Assembly: GCA_040768905.1 (NCBI GenBank)
Contig: JAXGMA010000001.1
Span: 1,488,001-1,552,000, forward strand
Direction: 5' to 3'
DNA length: 64,000 nucleotides
DNA from: SZUA-584 sp040768905
Lineage (GTDB): Bacteria > Bacillota > Clostridia > Christensenellales > SZUA-584
Both the position numbers and the translations under genes were made by a program. Within the stretch, counting starts at the first letter, position 1. Each line of letters opens with the position of its first letter. Of this stretch, positions 7,460 to 16,155 are shown in pieces. The notes under the pieces were generated by a model. It made no database searches and was not told the origin of the DNA. It saw only the letters and a list, made by a program, of their open reading frames with translations.

Positions 7460-9842
7460 TGTGTTCTGTCCTTCCTATGATCGCATCCTGCACGTTTGGT
7501 GTCAGCGATGCAAACAATGCACAATACCCCGCGACCCGCACCATGATATCCGGATATTTTTCAGGGCTCTTTTGGGCCTCTTTTAAAACGTTGGAATCAA
7601 TGACGTTAAACTGCACATGGAAATTTCCAAGCAGCCTGTTGGCATTGAGAAGCGCGACAAACTTTTCTAAATTGTCATCTCCGGAAAGCATGCCCGGCGA
7701 AAGCTTGATGTTCAACAGCTGGCCGCCCGCCATTTTGCAGTTCGGCAATTTCGATATCGATTTTAAGACTGCTGTTGGCCCTTGTTTATCAGTGCCGATA
7801 GTCGGTGAAGCGCCTTCGTTGAGCGGTTCGCCCGCTGCCCTCCCGTCCGGCGTCGCCCCGACATCCATACCGTAAGGCACATAGGAGGAAATGTTCGAGG
7901 TCGACATGGTATATCCGCAACCAAAAGGGCCGTTGCCGAAGCGTTCGTTCTTATAATCCGGCAGCAGTTTGAGATATGACAGGTATACATCCGCAGCGAT
8001 GCTGTCGGCATAATCATCGTCATTGCCGAATTTTGGCGCATTTTGCGCGAGCCTGCGTATCGCAGCCCCCTCTTCGCCCCCCCAGTTATTATCGATCGCG
8101 CTTTTCAGCTGTTCAAACGTGATCATTTTTTCATCAAAAACGAGTTTCTTGATCGCGGCCAGCGAATTGCTGACCACCGCGGTGCCGATCGTTGACTGGC
8201 TGACAAAATCAAACTCAGCGCCGCCTTCTTTCAATGTTTTCCCGCGTTCGATACACTTATCGACAAGCGCCGACGCGAAGGGGTCGCTGTCATGGTGTTT
8301 TAGTGAACGGTCGCACACATAATCACTTTCTACAGCCAGATCAGTATAGAACTTCAAGAATCTTTCCCACGTGCGCCAGAGTTCATCGTAATCGGCAAAA
8401 CGGCTGATGCTGTCGTCCGTCTTGTCAACCGAAATAAGACGGATGCCCGTATGCGGATCAAATCCGTTGTTAAGCATCAGTTCGACGATTTTACCGAAAT
8501 TCATATAGGTCATCCCAGTCGCCCTGTGTCCCCATCTGCCCGGAATGGCTATTTCCACACATCCCATCGACGCATAATCCCTGGCCACTTCTTCCGGTAT
8601 GTTGATGGATCTAAGCGCCGCGATGGCCGTTTCGTCGCAGAACATGGAGGGCATGCCAAACCCTTCCCTGATGAGTTTTGCGGATTCGACCAGCAGCTTC
8701 TTTGGAGAGCCATGCCAATAACGGACCGAAAGATTCGGTTCCGGCATTCTCGAGAGATCCATGGCATCAAGGCACAGGTAAGAAAGTTCGTTGGTGCCGT
8801 CCGTGCCGTCCACTTTCATGCCTCCGACCATAAGGTTCGAATACAGCGGATAACCCGCGCTGAATTTTGTATGGTCCCAGGGCCTTATCTTGTTCAGCGT
8901 GTTTAGTTTGACAAAAAACAACGCGGTATACTCCAGCGCCTTTTCCTTCGTCAAGCCTTTATGCATATCCGCGTCAAAGAACGGGTACATGTATTGGTCA
9001 AATCTTCCGAACGAGAATGAATGCCCGTTGCTTTCGATCATCATCAGCAGATGTGTAAAGTAAACAGCCTGAAGCGCTTCAAGATAAGTCTTTGGCGCGC
9101 CTTTGAAAACCCTGCCGCAGGTATTTGAAATTTCCAAAAACTCTGCTTTTCTTTGTCCGTCACTTTCCAGCAAGGACATTTCATAGGCTTTATCGGCAAA
9201 CCTTTGCGCGAATTTCAAAGCCGCGTTGAGCGAGATCACGACCGCTCTGTAAAAGTCTCGTTTTTTGGTGTCAAGATCAGCTGCTTTCAGCTTTTCTTCC
9301 GCTTCCCGGATTATGCCGCTAAGCCCGACCGAGAGTATTTTTTCGTGATTGGGGATAATATGACCGTCCCCCGACATCGAAATGCCGCCCCGGTGGATCA
9401 CATTTTGTTTTTCTGCCAGAATGTTCGTTTGTGTAAGATTGCTGCTGACCTGATCCAGATGGGTCCTCCCCTTCCAGTATCCCTGAATACTCAATAGTTC
9501 GTTCTTTGTCTCTTCTTTTATCTTAAAAGCATCTCCCGGACGTTTTTCAAAATCATCCAGCTCGTCGATGACCCATTCAAAAGAATATTCAGGAAAAATA
9601 GGCGCCGCCCAAAGCTCGGAGGCCTGGTTGCCAACGATCATCTGTTCTGGCTCGATGAATATCGTCATTTCCGACAATATCTTGTCAAAAGCTTTCGCCC
9701 TTCTTATGATGATGGGCTCATCTTCGGTGGCCTTATATGAGTCAGTAATAAGCATCGCACGTTCACTGCAAACACCGGGGGTGGTGTGCAGCAATGCCTC
9801 ACGCACTCTTTTGACTCTTCTCCCGTTATCAAGATCTGTCAT
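7449..9842 (-). CDS. Glycyl radical enzyme of unassigned substrate (GRE2)
   Basis: A complete 797-residue GRE. Seen: thiyl cysteine C428 with E430 in GCVE, and the glycyl loop VRVAGYCALF with the radical glycine at about G772. GCVE followed by IAIPGRWGHR places it among the dehydratase/lyase-type GREs rather than pyruvate formate-lyase. It is related to the YbiW group, but the substrate-pocket segment near residue 155 reads GGISMSGDGHIIPN instead of the YbiW-type TSGDAH string, so a different substrate is likely. The ATG has GGGAGGA upstream. The operon order is DeoR regulator, GRE2, activase, NagB-like, NAGK-like kinase, lactonase-like. No microcompartment shell genes are seen. A phosphorylated sugar substrate is inferred from the neighbours. 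Confidence 0.93.
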   Translation of the reverse strand: MTDLDNGRRVKRVREALLHTTPGVCSERAMLITDSYKATEDEPIIIRRAKAFDKILSEMTIFIEPEQMIVGNQASELWAAPIFPEYSFEWVIDELDDFEKRPGDAFKIKEETKNELLSIQGYWKGRTHLDQVSSNLTQTNILAEKQNVIHRGGISMSGDGHIIPNHEKILSVGLSGIIREAEEKLKAADLDTKKRDFYRAVVISLNAALKFAQRFADKAYEMSLLESDGQRKAEFLEISNTCGRVFKGAPKTYLEALQAVYFTHLLMMIESNGHSFSFGRFDQYMYPFFDADMHKGLTKEKALEYTALFFVKLNTLNKIRPWDHTKFSAGYPLYSNLMVGGMKVDGTDGTNELSYLCLDAMDLSRMPEPNLSVRYWHGSPKKLLVESAKLIREGFGMPSMFCDETAIAALRSINIPEEVARDYASMGCVEIAIPGRWGHRATGMTYMNFGKIVELMLNNGFDPHTGIRLISVDKTDDSISRFADYDELWRTWERFLKFYTDLAVESDYVCDRSLKHHDSDPFASALVDKCIERGKTLKEGGAEFDFVSQSTIGTAVVSNSLAAIKKLVFDEKMITFEQLKSAIDNNWGGEEGAAIRRLAQNAPKFGNDDDYADSIAADVYLSYLKLLPDYKNERFGNGPFGCGYTMSTSNISSYVPYGMDVGATPDGRAAGEPLNEGASPTIGTDKQGPTAVLKSISKLPNCKMAGGQLLNIKLSPGMLSGDDNLEKFVALLNANRLLGNFHVQFNVIDSNVLKEAQKSPEKYPDIMVRVAGYCALFASLTPNVQDAIIGRTEHNAM

Positions 9843-9889
9843 TTTTTATCCTCCCTATATTCCTAAGCGCAAAAACCAAGCGCAAATCA

Positions 9890-10654
9890 TTAATGGGCAG
9901 TGATCACATTCACACCTTTTTGCCGTAAGGCATCTGCATCTTTTTTGCCAAGAAGGTCGTCTGTGATGATAAAGTCTAATTCATCTATGTCTAATATCTT
10001 TGAAAAGAAACTCACACCGCACTTTTCATGCCCTGCTATCAGTATCTTTTGTTTTGAGGAGACTGCCATTGCTTTTTTTACCTCTGCATCCAACTCATCC
10101 GGCACTGTGACGCCCCGGCACAAATCAAACCCCTGAGCGCCGATAAACGCTTTGTCTGCATTGAATTTATGAAAAAAGTCAATGGTCATTGCGCCGATAA
10201 AGCCGGCCGATTTTTCATCATAAATCCCCGGAGCCATGATCAGCTTGATCTTTGGGTAACCCTGCAGTATATTCCCGACGACTAACGAATTTGTGATGAC
10301 AGTGATTCTTTTTCCCTGTAAATGCTTTGCTGTCTGCAGCGTGGTGGTGCCGCAATCGATAATGACAGATTCACCGTCCTGTATCAGCTTTGATGCCTCA
10401 TAGCCCATTGTTTTTTTCTTTTCGGCCATTTGTCCGGATTTGAGCGAAAAGCTCGGCTCGATCGCGGTGCCTTCATTCAGCTGGGCACCGCCGTAATTAG
10501 TCGATACGATACCCTGTTTTTCAAAAATAGCCAGATCACGCCTGATGGTCATGGTAGAAACATCAAAAAATTTTGATAACTCATTGACCTCTACGGATTT
10601 TTCATCCAGCAGGATATCATATATCCTTCTTCTTCTTTCAGCTGATGTCGCCAT
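9890..10654 (-). CDS. DeoR-family transcriptional regulator
   Basis: A 254-residue protein with an N-terminal winged helix-turn-helix (about 6-57, including TIRRDLAIFEKQGIV) and a C-terminal phosphosugar-sensing DeoRC domain (about 75-235, with the IIDCGTTTLQTA loop). DeoR proteins usually repress sugar catabolic genes until a phosphorylated intermediate binds. It lies 47 bases upstream of GRE2 in the same direction, so it probably controls its own operon through the promoter at 10,684-10,712. The inducer would be a sugar phosphate of this pathway (inference). Confidence 0.92.
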   Translation of the reverse strand: MATSAERRRRIYDILLDEKSVEVNELSKFFDVSTMTIRRDLAIFEKQGIVSTNYGGAQLNEGTAIEPSFSLKSGQMAEKKKTMGYEASKLIQDGESVIIDCGTTTLQTAKHLQGKRITVITNSLVVGNILQGYPKIKLIMAPGIYDEKSAGFIGAMTIDFFHKFNADKAFIGAQGFDLCRGVTVPDELDAEVKKAMAVSSKQKILIAGHEKCGVSFFSKILDIDELDFIITDDLLGKKDADALRQKGVNVITAH

Positions 10655-10683
10655 AAATAAACGCTCCGTTTGTTTATAGTCTC

Positions 10684-10712
10684 ATCATAGCATCAAAAAA
10701 CACATCTGTAAA
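10684..10712 (-). promoter_or_regulatory. Promoter of the DeoR-GRE2 operon
   Basis: Minus strand TTTACA (10712-10707), 17-base spacer, TATGAT (10689-10684). TTTGTT-like repeats nearby (around 10,665-10,675 and 10,731-10,742) could be DeoR sites, but their pattern is too loose to call. Confidence 0.7.
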
Positions 10713-10815
10713 CATTATTATTTGTTGCTTTGTTATCTATGTTACCTGCGACTGCGGCATACTGTATGCCAATCACCACGTCGAATCGGCTTTGTCAAAC
10801 CAATGAAAAAGCAAA

Positions 10816-10841
10816 ATGGCTTTGACCATCGCCAAAGCCAT
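10816..10841 (-). terminator. Rho-independent terminator of the GRE3 operon
   Basis: Nine-base-pair stem ATGGCTTTG/CAAAGCCAT with an eight-base loop. On the minus strand it is followed by TTTTGCTTTTT. It lies 40 bases past the kinase stop codon. Confidence 0.75.
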
Positions 10842-10878
10842 ACTTAAGCCATCCATAAATGCGAGGAGATTCGTTTTT

Positions 10879-12663
10879 CTATACAACGCCGCTCATGGCA
10901 TAGTAGATGGCACCAATCGCCTGCGCAAATTGGGCAATTGTATAGTGCGGATCGTTTTTAAGCTGTTTCATTAATGGCGTATTGGCCATTTCATTGTCCG
11001 CAGCGATAAGCGTGATCCCTTCTACAACTCTTCGGGCGCCCTTTTGCATCAGTTCGAAGCAAAGCCTATTTTTGACCAGCCTGCCGAATAAGTATCTTTG
11101 CTTCGCCTTGGGGTGCATGATGTCTTCTGACTCAAGCCACGTGACCGCAAGAAATTCCCCTAAATCTTCAAAAATCCTTTTGCACACGGCGCAATTTTCT
11201 CTTTCCGGAAGCGCCATCATGTGCTCTAAAAACGGTTTTCTTTGATCTATCGGCGTGATCGGCACAAAAAGCCCCTCCGGCCTTTCCGCGATAAACCCTT
11301 TTTGAATCAGCTCATCATAAAGGTCTTTTCTCTCCTGCGCAAAATACTTGATCGCCAGTCTGAAAACGCCGCTTTGGCTTGTGTACTTTTGCAGCGTGCC
11401 CGGCAAACCTGTGTTGAAATTATTGATGCTCCGCAAGTCGTCCGACTGATACTGTTTTTCGGGAAAACTGCCAAGGTCAATAATGAAATTATAAACCTCG
11501 AGCGGTATTTCCGGGATCTCGCCGTGCTCATCGACCCAACCCGTTCCAAGCTCGGTACCGAGCGTGTGTGCAAAGACGCCGTTTTCGACCTTTTCTTCCC
11601 CCTCGCCAAAGGCCATTTCTATGGCAGCAGTATAAGCTGCCATAGGCCCGTCGTTTGTCATTTTGACGATGCCGCCCTTGGCGCAGTGCGGCTGCAGCAT
11701 TTCGTTAAGGTGCGTCAGCCGCGCGAATTCTTTCTCGTAATCGATGCTGCCGTTGTCTCTGATGCCCCTTGTTTTATACACTTCACCGCCGACGATTTTG
11801 TTTTTGATCACGACATCCGGGAAGCAAAGACCTATGCCGTCAAACAAAAGGGTTCTTTGTCCGTAATATTCATCACAAATATCCACCGCCGTTTGAATGG
11901 CCGCATTATCCGCGGTTTTTTCCATGGCTTTCTTGAGCAGCCGGCCGATCTTTTCTTCGCCGCCTAAAGCATTGAACGTCAACTGATGCCTGACAAGCTT
12001 AACAAGCAGCAAAACAGGATCAATGAGTTGATTGATGCGGGTAAAGTTTGCCGGGAACCAGTCATATTCTTTGAAGAATTCAATGTTGTTATCAATGGAA
12101 ACGGCCATTTTGATATCCGTCCCGCCAATGTCTATGCCGCAAAGTGTGCCTTTGAGGTTTTTTGCCGTATCTACATAAGAAACCTTTGCTATTACCGGTT
12201 TCAAGTCTTCTTTTGCTGCGGCAGGCATGGATTTTATATCCTGTATGTCAATATTAAAATCGCATCCGCCGACGCTCCCGAGCATCCGCTCAATCACGTT
12301 GATGCACCTTCCGTATCCGATCCTGTCTTTGCGCGCTGCTCCGATACCAAAAACATCTGAAAGGCTGTTTGTGAGTGACAGTACATCTTTATTCTTTGTG
12401 TCTATGTAGATGTTGAGTTTTTTCCCGCCGAGCGATGAGAGAACATTGTATATCCTGGCATAGACATAACTCTTGATAAATTCTTCGCCTTCCGCCAAAG
12501 GAGGGATACTGATCACAAACCTGCTTTGTTTGCCATCCTCCAAAAGGTCAAGTATGCAGTGGATGTCACTTTTTTCCTTGTCAGCGTCAAAGGCGCGCCG
12601 CACATCCGAGATATAAACCGGCCGCCCCTCTTTTGCCATGCGTACAAACTCAGCAGTTCTCAT
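10879..12663 (-). CDS. ROK/hexokinase-like (ASKHA) protein with about 170-residue N-terminal extension
   Basis: A 594-residue protein. The nucleotide-binding motif GIDIGGTDIKMAV begins only near residue 175; a later DGIGLCFPDVV, MTNDGPMAA (catalytic Asp region) and HTLGTELGTGW complete a ROK/hexokinase-like core. The first 170 residues (including GYGRCINVIERMLGSVGGCD) match no domain I recognise. The start overlaps the activase stop (ATGA), so it belongs to the GRE3 operon. The likely role is phosphorylation of the sugar substrate used by GRE3; this is inference. No zinc-type CXCGXXGC is seen, so it is not a canonical ROK kinase. Confidence 0.8.
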   Translation of the reverse strand: MRTAEFVRMAKEGRPVYISDVRRAFDADKEKSDIHCILDLLEDGKQSRFVISIPPLAEGEEFIKSYVYARIYNVLSSLGGKKLNIYIDTKNKDVLSLTNSLSDVFGIGAARKDRIGYGRCINVIERMLGSVGGCDFNIDIQDIKSMPAAAKEDLKPVIAKVSYVDTAKNLKGTLCGIDIGGTDIKMAVSIDNNIEFFKEYDWFPANFTRINQLIDPVLLLVKLVRHQLTFNALGGEEKIGRLLKKAMEKTADNAAIQTAVDICDEYYGQRTLLFDGIGLCFPDVVIKNKIVGGEVYKTRGIRDNGSIDYEKEFARLTHLNEMLQPHCAKGGIVKMTNDGPMAAYTAAIEMAFGEGEEKVENGVFAHTLGTELGTGWVDEHGEIPEIPLEVYNFIIDLGSFPEKQYQSDDLRSINNFNTGLPGTLQKYTSQSGVFRLAIKYFAQERKDLYDELIQKGFIAERPEGLFVPITPIDQRKPFLEHMMALPERENCAVCKRIFEDLGEFLAVTWLESEDIMHPKAKQRYLFGRLVKNRLCFELMQKGARRVVEGITLIAADNEMANTPLMKQLKNDPHYTIAQFAQAIGAIYYAMSGVV

Positions 12664-13565
12664 TCTTTACCCTCCAAAATGTTATTCACCAGAGCCTTTT
12701 TTCTTTCCATTTCATGAGGCGTCAATGGTTTTGCCTCCTTGCCGACAAGGTATTGTTCATTGATTGTCAAAAATTTATCGGCTGCCAATGGGTTGTAGTT
12801 GAGCAGTTCTATCCTGATGCCGCTCCCAAAGCTTGCGACAAAACGCGCGATTTGCGCAATATTGTCATCATCATCTGTATAACCCGGGATCAACGGTATT
12901 CTCACCAGCATATTAACCCTGCGCTCAATCAGGTTGGATGCGTTCTTGAGTATCATCCGGTTGCTTTTGCCAGTCACCTGCATGTGTTTTTTTTCGTCGA
13001 ATATTTTGATGTCTGCGATAAACTGATCCGTGACGCCCAAAAAGTCCAAAACGTCTTCTTCTCTCGCATAAAGGCACGTTTCCATGGCTGTGCCAAGACC
13101 GTGGGCTTTGCACTTTGACAGCAAGCTCCAGCAAAAATCCTTCTGCGATAACGGCTCCCCGCCCGATAATGTGATCCCGCCTCCAGAGTTGTTATAAAAA
13201 ACACTGTCCTTTATTAATTCTTCGATCACTTCATCGTCGGTGATCTCGTACCCGTTCATTTTCAGCGCCAACGGAGGGCAGCCCTCAACGCATTTGCCGC
13301 ATAGCGTGCATTTTTGTTTGTCTATCTGCACCTTGCCATCCGAAATGTGCAGCGCATCATATTTACATGCCTTCTCACATCGGCCGCATCCTATGCATAA
13401 TGTCGGGAACCACATCACGTCAATAGCTTTGTGCCTTCCTTCAGGATTTTGACACCAGGGGCATCTTAGCGGACACCCCTTTACAAAAACAGTGCTGCGC
13501 AGCCCGTCTCCGTCATGGACAGTGAATCTTGATATATCAAAGATGACCCCCTTCACATCGCTCAT
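12660..13565 (-). CDS. GRE-activating enzyme with two ferredoxin-type clusters
   Basis: A 301-residue radical SAM activase. Seen: CX3CX2C at C31, C35 and C38; clusters at C57-C67 and C86-C96; SGGGITLSGGEPL; and IPLIPGYTD. Its ATG overlaps the GRE3 stop codon by one base (TGATG), so it should activate GRE3. It resembles PflC-type activases in layout. The following kinase gene overlaps its stop by four bases. Confidence 0.93.
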   Translation of the reverse strand: MSDVKGVIFDISRFTVHDGDGLRSTVFVKGCPLRCPWCQNPEGRHKAIDVMWFPTLCIGCGRCEKACKYDALHISDGKVQIDKQKCTLCGKCVEGCPPLALKMNGYEITDDEVIEELIKDSVFYNNSGGGITLSGGEPLSQKDFCWSLLSKCKAHGLGTAMETCLYAREEDVLDFLGVTDQFIADIKIFDEKKHMQVTGKSNRMILKNASNLIERRVNMLVRIPLIPGYTDDDDNIAQIARFVASFGSGIRIELLNYNPLAADKFLTINEQYLVGKEAKPLTPHEMERKKALVNNILEGKE

Positions 13566-15934
13566 CAGCTATACCATGTCCGCTCAATGATTTCATTCTG
13601 GAGATCGCCTGCAAGCTCAGTGAAATAAGCAGTGTATCCGGCAACACGGACCGTCAGGCTTCTGTACGCTTCGGGGTCTTTCTGTGCCTGCAGCAGGTCT
13701 TCCTTGTCGACAACGTTAAACTGCACATGAATGATGTTTAAGTCGATAAAGGCTTTGAGCAGTGCTGTGAATTTTTCAATCCCCTCTTCGTCTTTGAACA
13801 TTGAAGGAGAAAATTTCATGTTAAGCAGCGTGCCGTTGCTGCCGAGCATGGAGTCTATCCGCGAGACAGATCTTAATAAAGCCGTCGGCCCGTTGATGTC
13901 TCTGCCGTATACGGCGGACAGCCCGCCGTCGGCCAAAGGTTTTTGCGCTTTGCGGCCGTCAGGCGTCGCCCCGACATTCGCGCCCATCGGAACATGCGCA
14001 GAAACCGTGTAAAGACCGGTATGGTAAGGGCCGCCCCGCACGTTCTTAAGCCCTTTGAATTTGTCGGCAAAGTATTTGATCCATTTGTATCCGATCATGT
14101 CCACCCATTCAATGTCATTGCCGAATTTGGGCGCATGGTTGAGCAAAGTCAGGCGCAGCGGTTCGTCGTCCTGGTAATTTGCCACCAGTGCCTTGTAAAG
14201 CTCCTGACTGGAGATTTTTTTGCCGTCATATACCATTGACTTGAGCGCCGCAAGGCTGTCGGCGATATTCGCAGGCTGTATGGCCTGGATGCCCGATAAG
14301 TTGTAATGCGCACCGCCTTCCGTGATATCCATGCCCTTATCGAGGCAATCGTCGACCACCGCCGAGAGAAAGGCTGACGGAAGTATCTGCGCATGCAGCT
14401 TTTCAACGATTTCGCAGCAACGTATCATCGGTTCAATAAAATAATCGATCTGCTGTTTAAACGCCGCCTCAACATCTTCAAATGTACGATGCTGCGCCAG
14501 GGTGCCTGTTTTGGCGCCCATCTGCTTGCCGGTCAGCATGCAGACCCCGTCATTTAACGCAAGCTCCAAGGCTTTGACCATATTAAACATGGCAGCGTCG
14601 CTCCATCCTAAGCTGTTTCCGTGGGTCGTTAATTCGACGCAGCCAATGATGGCATAGTTTTTTGCGTCAAACGCGCTTATCCCCTTGTCCATCAAAGCCG
14701 GTATCACGGCCTCATCGTTGAATATCTGCGGCATGCCGCTGCCAAGGCCAATCACTTTGGCACACGTTTTTAGAAATCTGTCTGACGCGCCTTTGAAAAC
14801 CCTTGCCGACAGATTGGGCTGAGGCAGCCCCAAATGCGCCTGCGCTTTCAAGAATAAATATGACAACTCGTTGGCAGCTTCCTCGCCTTCCTGGGTAACG
14901 CCGCCGAGCGCCACATTGAAGCCGATAGGGAAACCTGCAAAATACTTGGCGCTGTTCGAGCTCCTCAAATACACGATCTGATTGAATTTGAGCCAAAGCG
15001 CCTCGATGATCTCAAGCGCCTTTTCGTATGTGATCAGGCCGTTATCAAAATCCCTTTTGAAATAGGGATACAGGTACTGATCAGCCCTGCCAGGCGAAAA
15101 CGAAGACGCGTTTGACTCCATCTGCAGAATGACATACAAGAACCAGAAAGATTGAACCGCTTCCCGAAAACTTTGTGCCGGCTTCTTTTTAAGCGTGTTG
15201 CATATGCTGGCGATCTCAAGGTATTCATTTTTTGTAGCAAAATCTTTTTCTTTTTGAGCCAAGCCTGTTGCAAGCCTCTCGTACCTTTCGATAAACGCGA
15301 TCGCGCCTTCAAGCACTATGGCAACAGCCTTGTAAAACTCGCTTTTTCGCGGTTCCGCTTCCTTAATGCGTGCCTTCACATCTTCAAGCAGGCCCGCCGG
15401 GCCAAGCTTGATCCATTTTTCGGTATTCGGGCAGACGTGTCCCTGCGCGTGATCGGTTTGGTTGATCTTAGCCACTTTTCCAATGCGCGACATCTCCTCT
15501 CCAAGGATCTGCCCCACTTTATCCTCGAGTGTTTTGCCTTTCCAGTATGGCAGTATCTCGTGTCTGAAAACATCTATATCTTCTGGCCTGACATAGAATT
15601 TGTCCTGAGGGCGCTCATGCAAATGGCAGATCTCCTCATCGACCCATGACAAGCCCGATTCAGGAAAAATCACACCACCCCTGACTCCTGCTGTCCGATT
15701 GCCGACGATCAGCTCGCCTTTGTCGATCCTTATCGCCATTTGTTTGAGCGATTCGCGAAGCGCAAGGGCTCTTTTGATTGTGACAGACTCTTTTTCATTT
15801 TGCTTGTAGACACGGGTTATTATCTTTGCCTGTTCGATAGACGCATACCTGTTTTCCTTCAGCATGCTGTTTCTGAGCGTCTGTATCCTTTTGCTTATCT
15901 TTAAACGGTCAATCAGATCGATGTAGTTTTCCAT
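13565..15934 (-). CDS. Glycyl radical enzyme, PflD-like (GRE3)
   Basis: A complete 789-residue GRE. Seen: C432 and E434 in GCVE, and VRVAGYTAYF with the radical glycine at about G766. Strings such as KINQTDHAQGH (155-165), ESNASSFSPGRADQYLYP (273-290), LRSSNSAKYFAGFP (323-336) and TVSAHVPMGANVGATPDGR near the C-terminus match, from memory, the E. coli PflD sequence at the same places. PflD is reported to cleave 1,5-anhydromannitol-6-phosphate to 1-deoxyfructose-6-phosphate. The ATG has AAAGGAGGT upstream. The operon runs GRE3, activase, kinase-like protein, under an adjacent AraC regulator. No fructose-6-phosphate aldolase or glycerol dehydrogenase gene is in the window. GRE identity is firm; substrate assignment is inference. 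Confidence 0.94.
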   Translation of the reverse strand: MENYIDLIDRLKISKRIQTLRNSMLKENRYASIEQAKIITRVYKQNEKESVTIKRALALRESLKQMAIRIDKGELIVGNRTAGVRGGVIFPESGLSWVDEEICHLHERPQDKFYVRPEDIDVFRHEILPYWKGKTLEDKVGQILGEEMSRIGKVAKINQTDHAQGHVCPNTEKWIKLGPAGLLEDVKARIKEAEPRKSEFYKAVAIVLEGAIAFIERYERLATGLAQKEKDFATKNEYLEIASICNTLKKKPAQSFREAVQSFWFLYVILQMESNASSFSPGRADQYLYPYFKRDFDNGLITYEKALEIIEALWLKFNQIVYLRSSNSAKYFAGFPIGFNVALGGVTQEGEEAANELSYLFLKAQAHLGLPQPNLSARVFKGASDRFLKTCAKVIGLGSGMPQIFNDEAVIPALMDKGISAFDAKNYAIIGCVELTTHGNSLGWSDAAMFNMVKALELALNDGVCMLTGKQMGAKTGTLAQHRTFEDVEAAFKQQIDYFIEPMIRCCEIVEKLHAQILPSAFLSAVVDDCLDKGMDITEGGAHYNLSGIQAIQPANIADSLAALKSMVYDGKKISSQELYKALVANYQDDEPLRLTLLNHAPKFGNDIEWVDMIGYKWIKYFADKFKGLKNVRGGPYHTGLYTVSAHVPMGANVGATPDGRKAQKPLADGGLSAVYGRDINGPTALLRSVSRIDSMLGSNGTLLNMKFSPSMFKDEEGIEKFTALLKAFIDLNIIHVQFNVVDKEDLLQAQKDPEAYRSLTVRVAGYTAYFTELAGDLQNEIIERTWYS

Positions 15935-16092
15935 GAGTTAACCTCCTTTTATACGGCACGTTTTATTGAATGCGTTTCCAATGCCATGCCATGCGTGTCG
16001 TTTTTGATTAGCTTTTGGGTGCAAAATAGCCAAAACTCTTCATCGTGTTCTGTTTGAATCTGCTGTCTGGTTGTAACTTTTGGTATGATATC

Positions 16093-16120
16093 ATTATACA
16101 GCCTCAATGAAAAATGAAAA
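16093..16120 (-). promoter_or_regulatory. Promoter of the GRE3 operon
   Basis: Minus strand -10 TATAAT (16098-16093), 16-base spacer and a weak -35 TTTTCA (16120-16115). A good -10 with a poor -35 fits activation by the AraC protein encoded next door. The leader to the GRE3 start is about 150 bases, with no recognisable riboswitch. Confidence 0.55.
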
Positions 16121-16155
16121 CACCCATTACTGACGTTTAGGTGTACAAAACTGAA

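Noticed and set aside
11242..11967. Rightward frame of 241 codons
   Set aside because: Antisense to the kinase-like gene; its open length follows from codon bias of the real gene.
7449..15934. GRE2 and GRE3 as pyruvate formate-lyases
   Set aside because: PFL has two adjacent active-site cysteines; both proteins have GCVE, as in dehydratase/lyase-type GREs.
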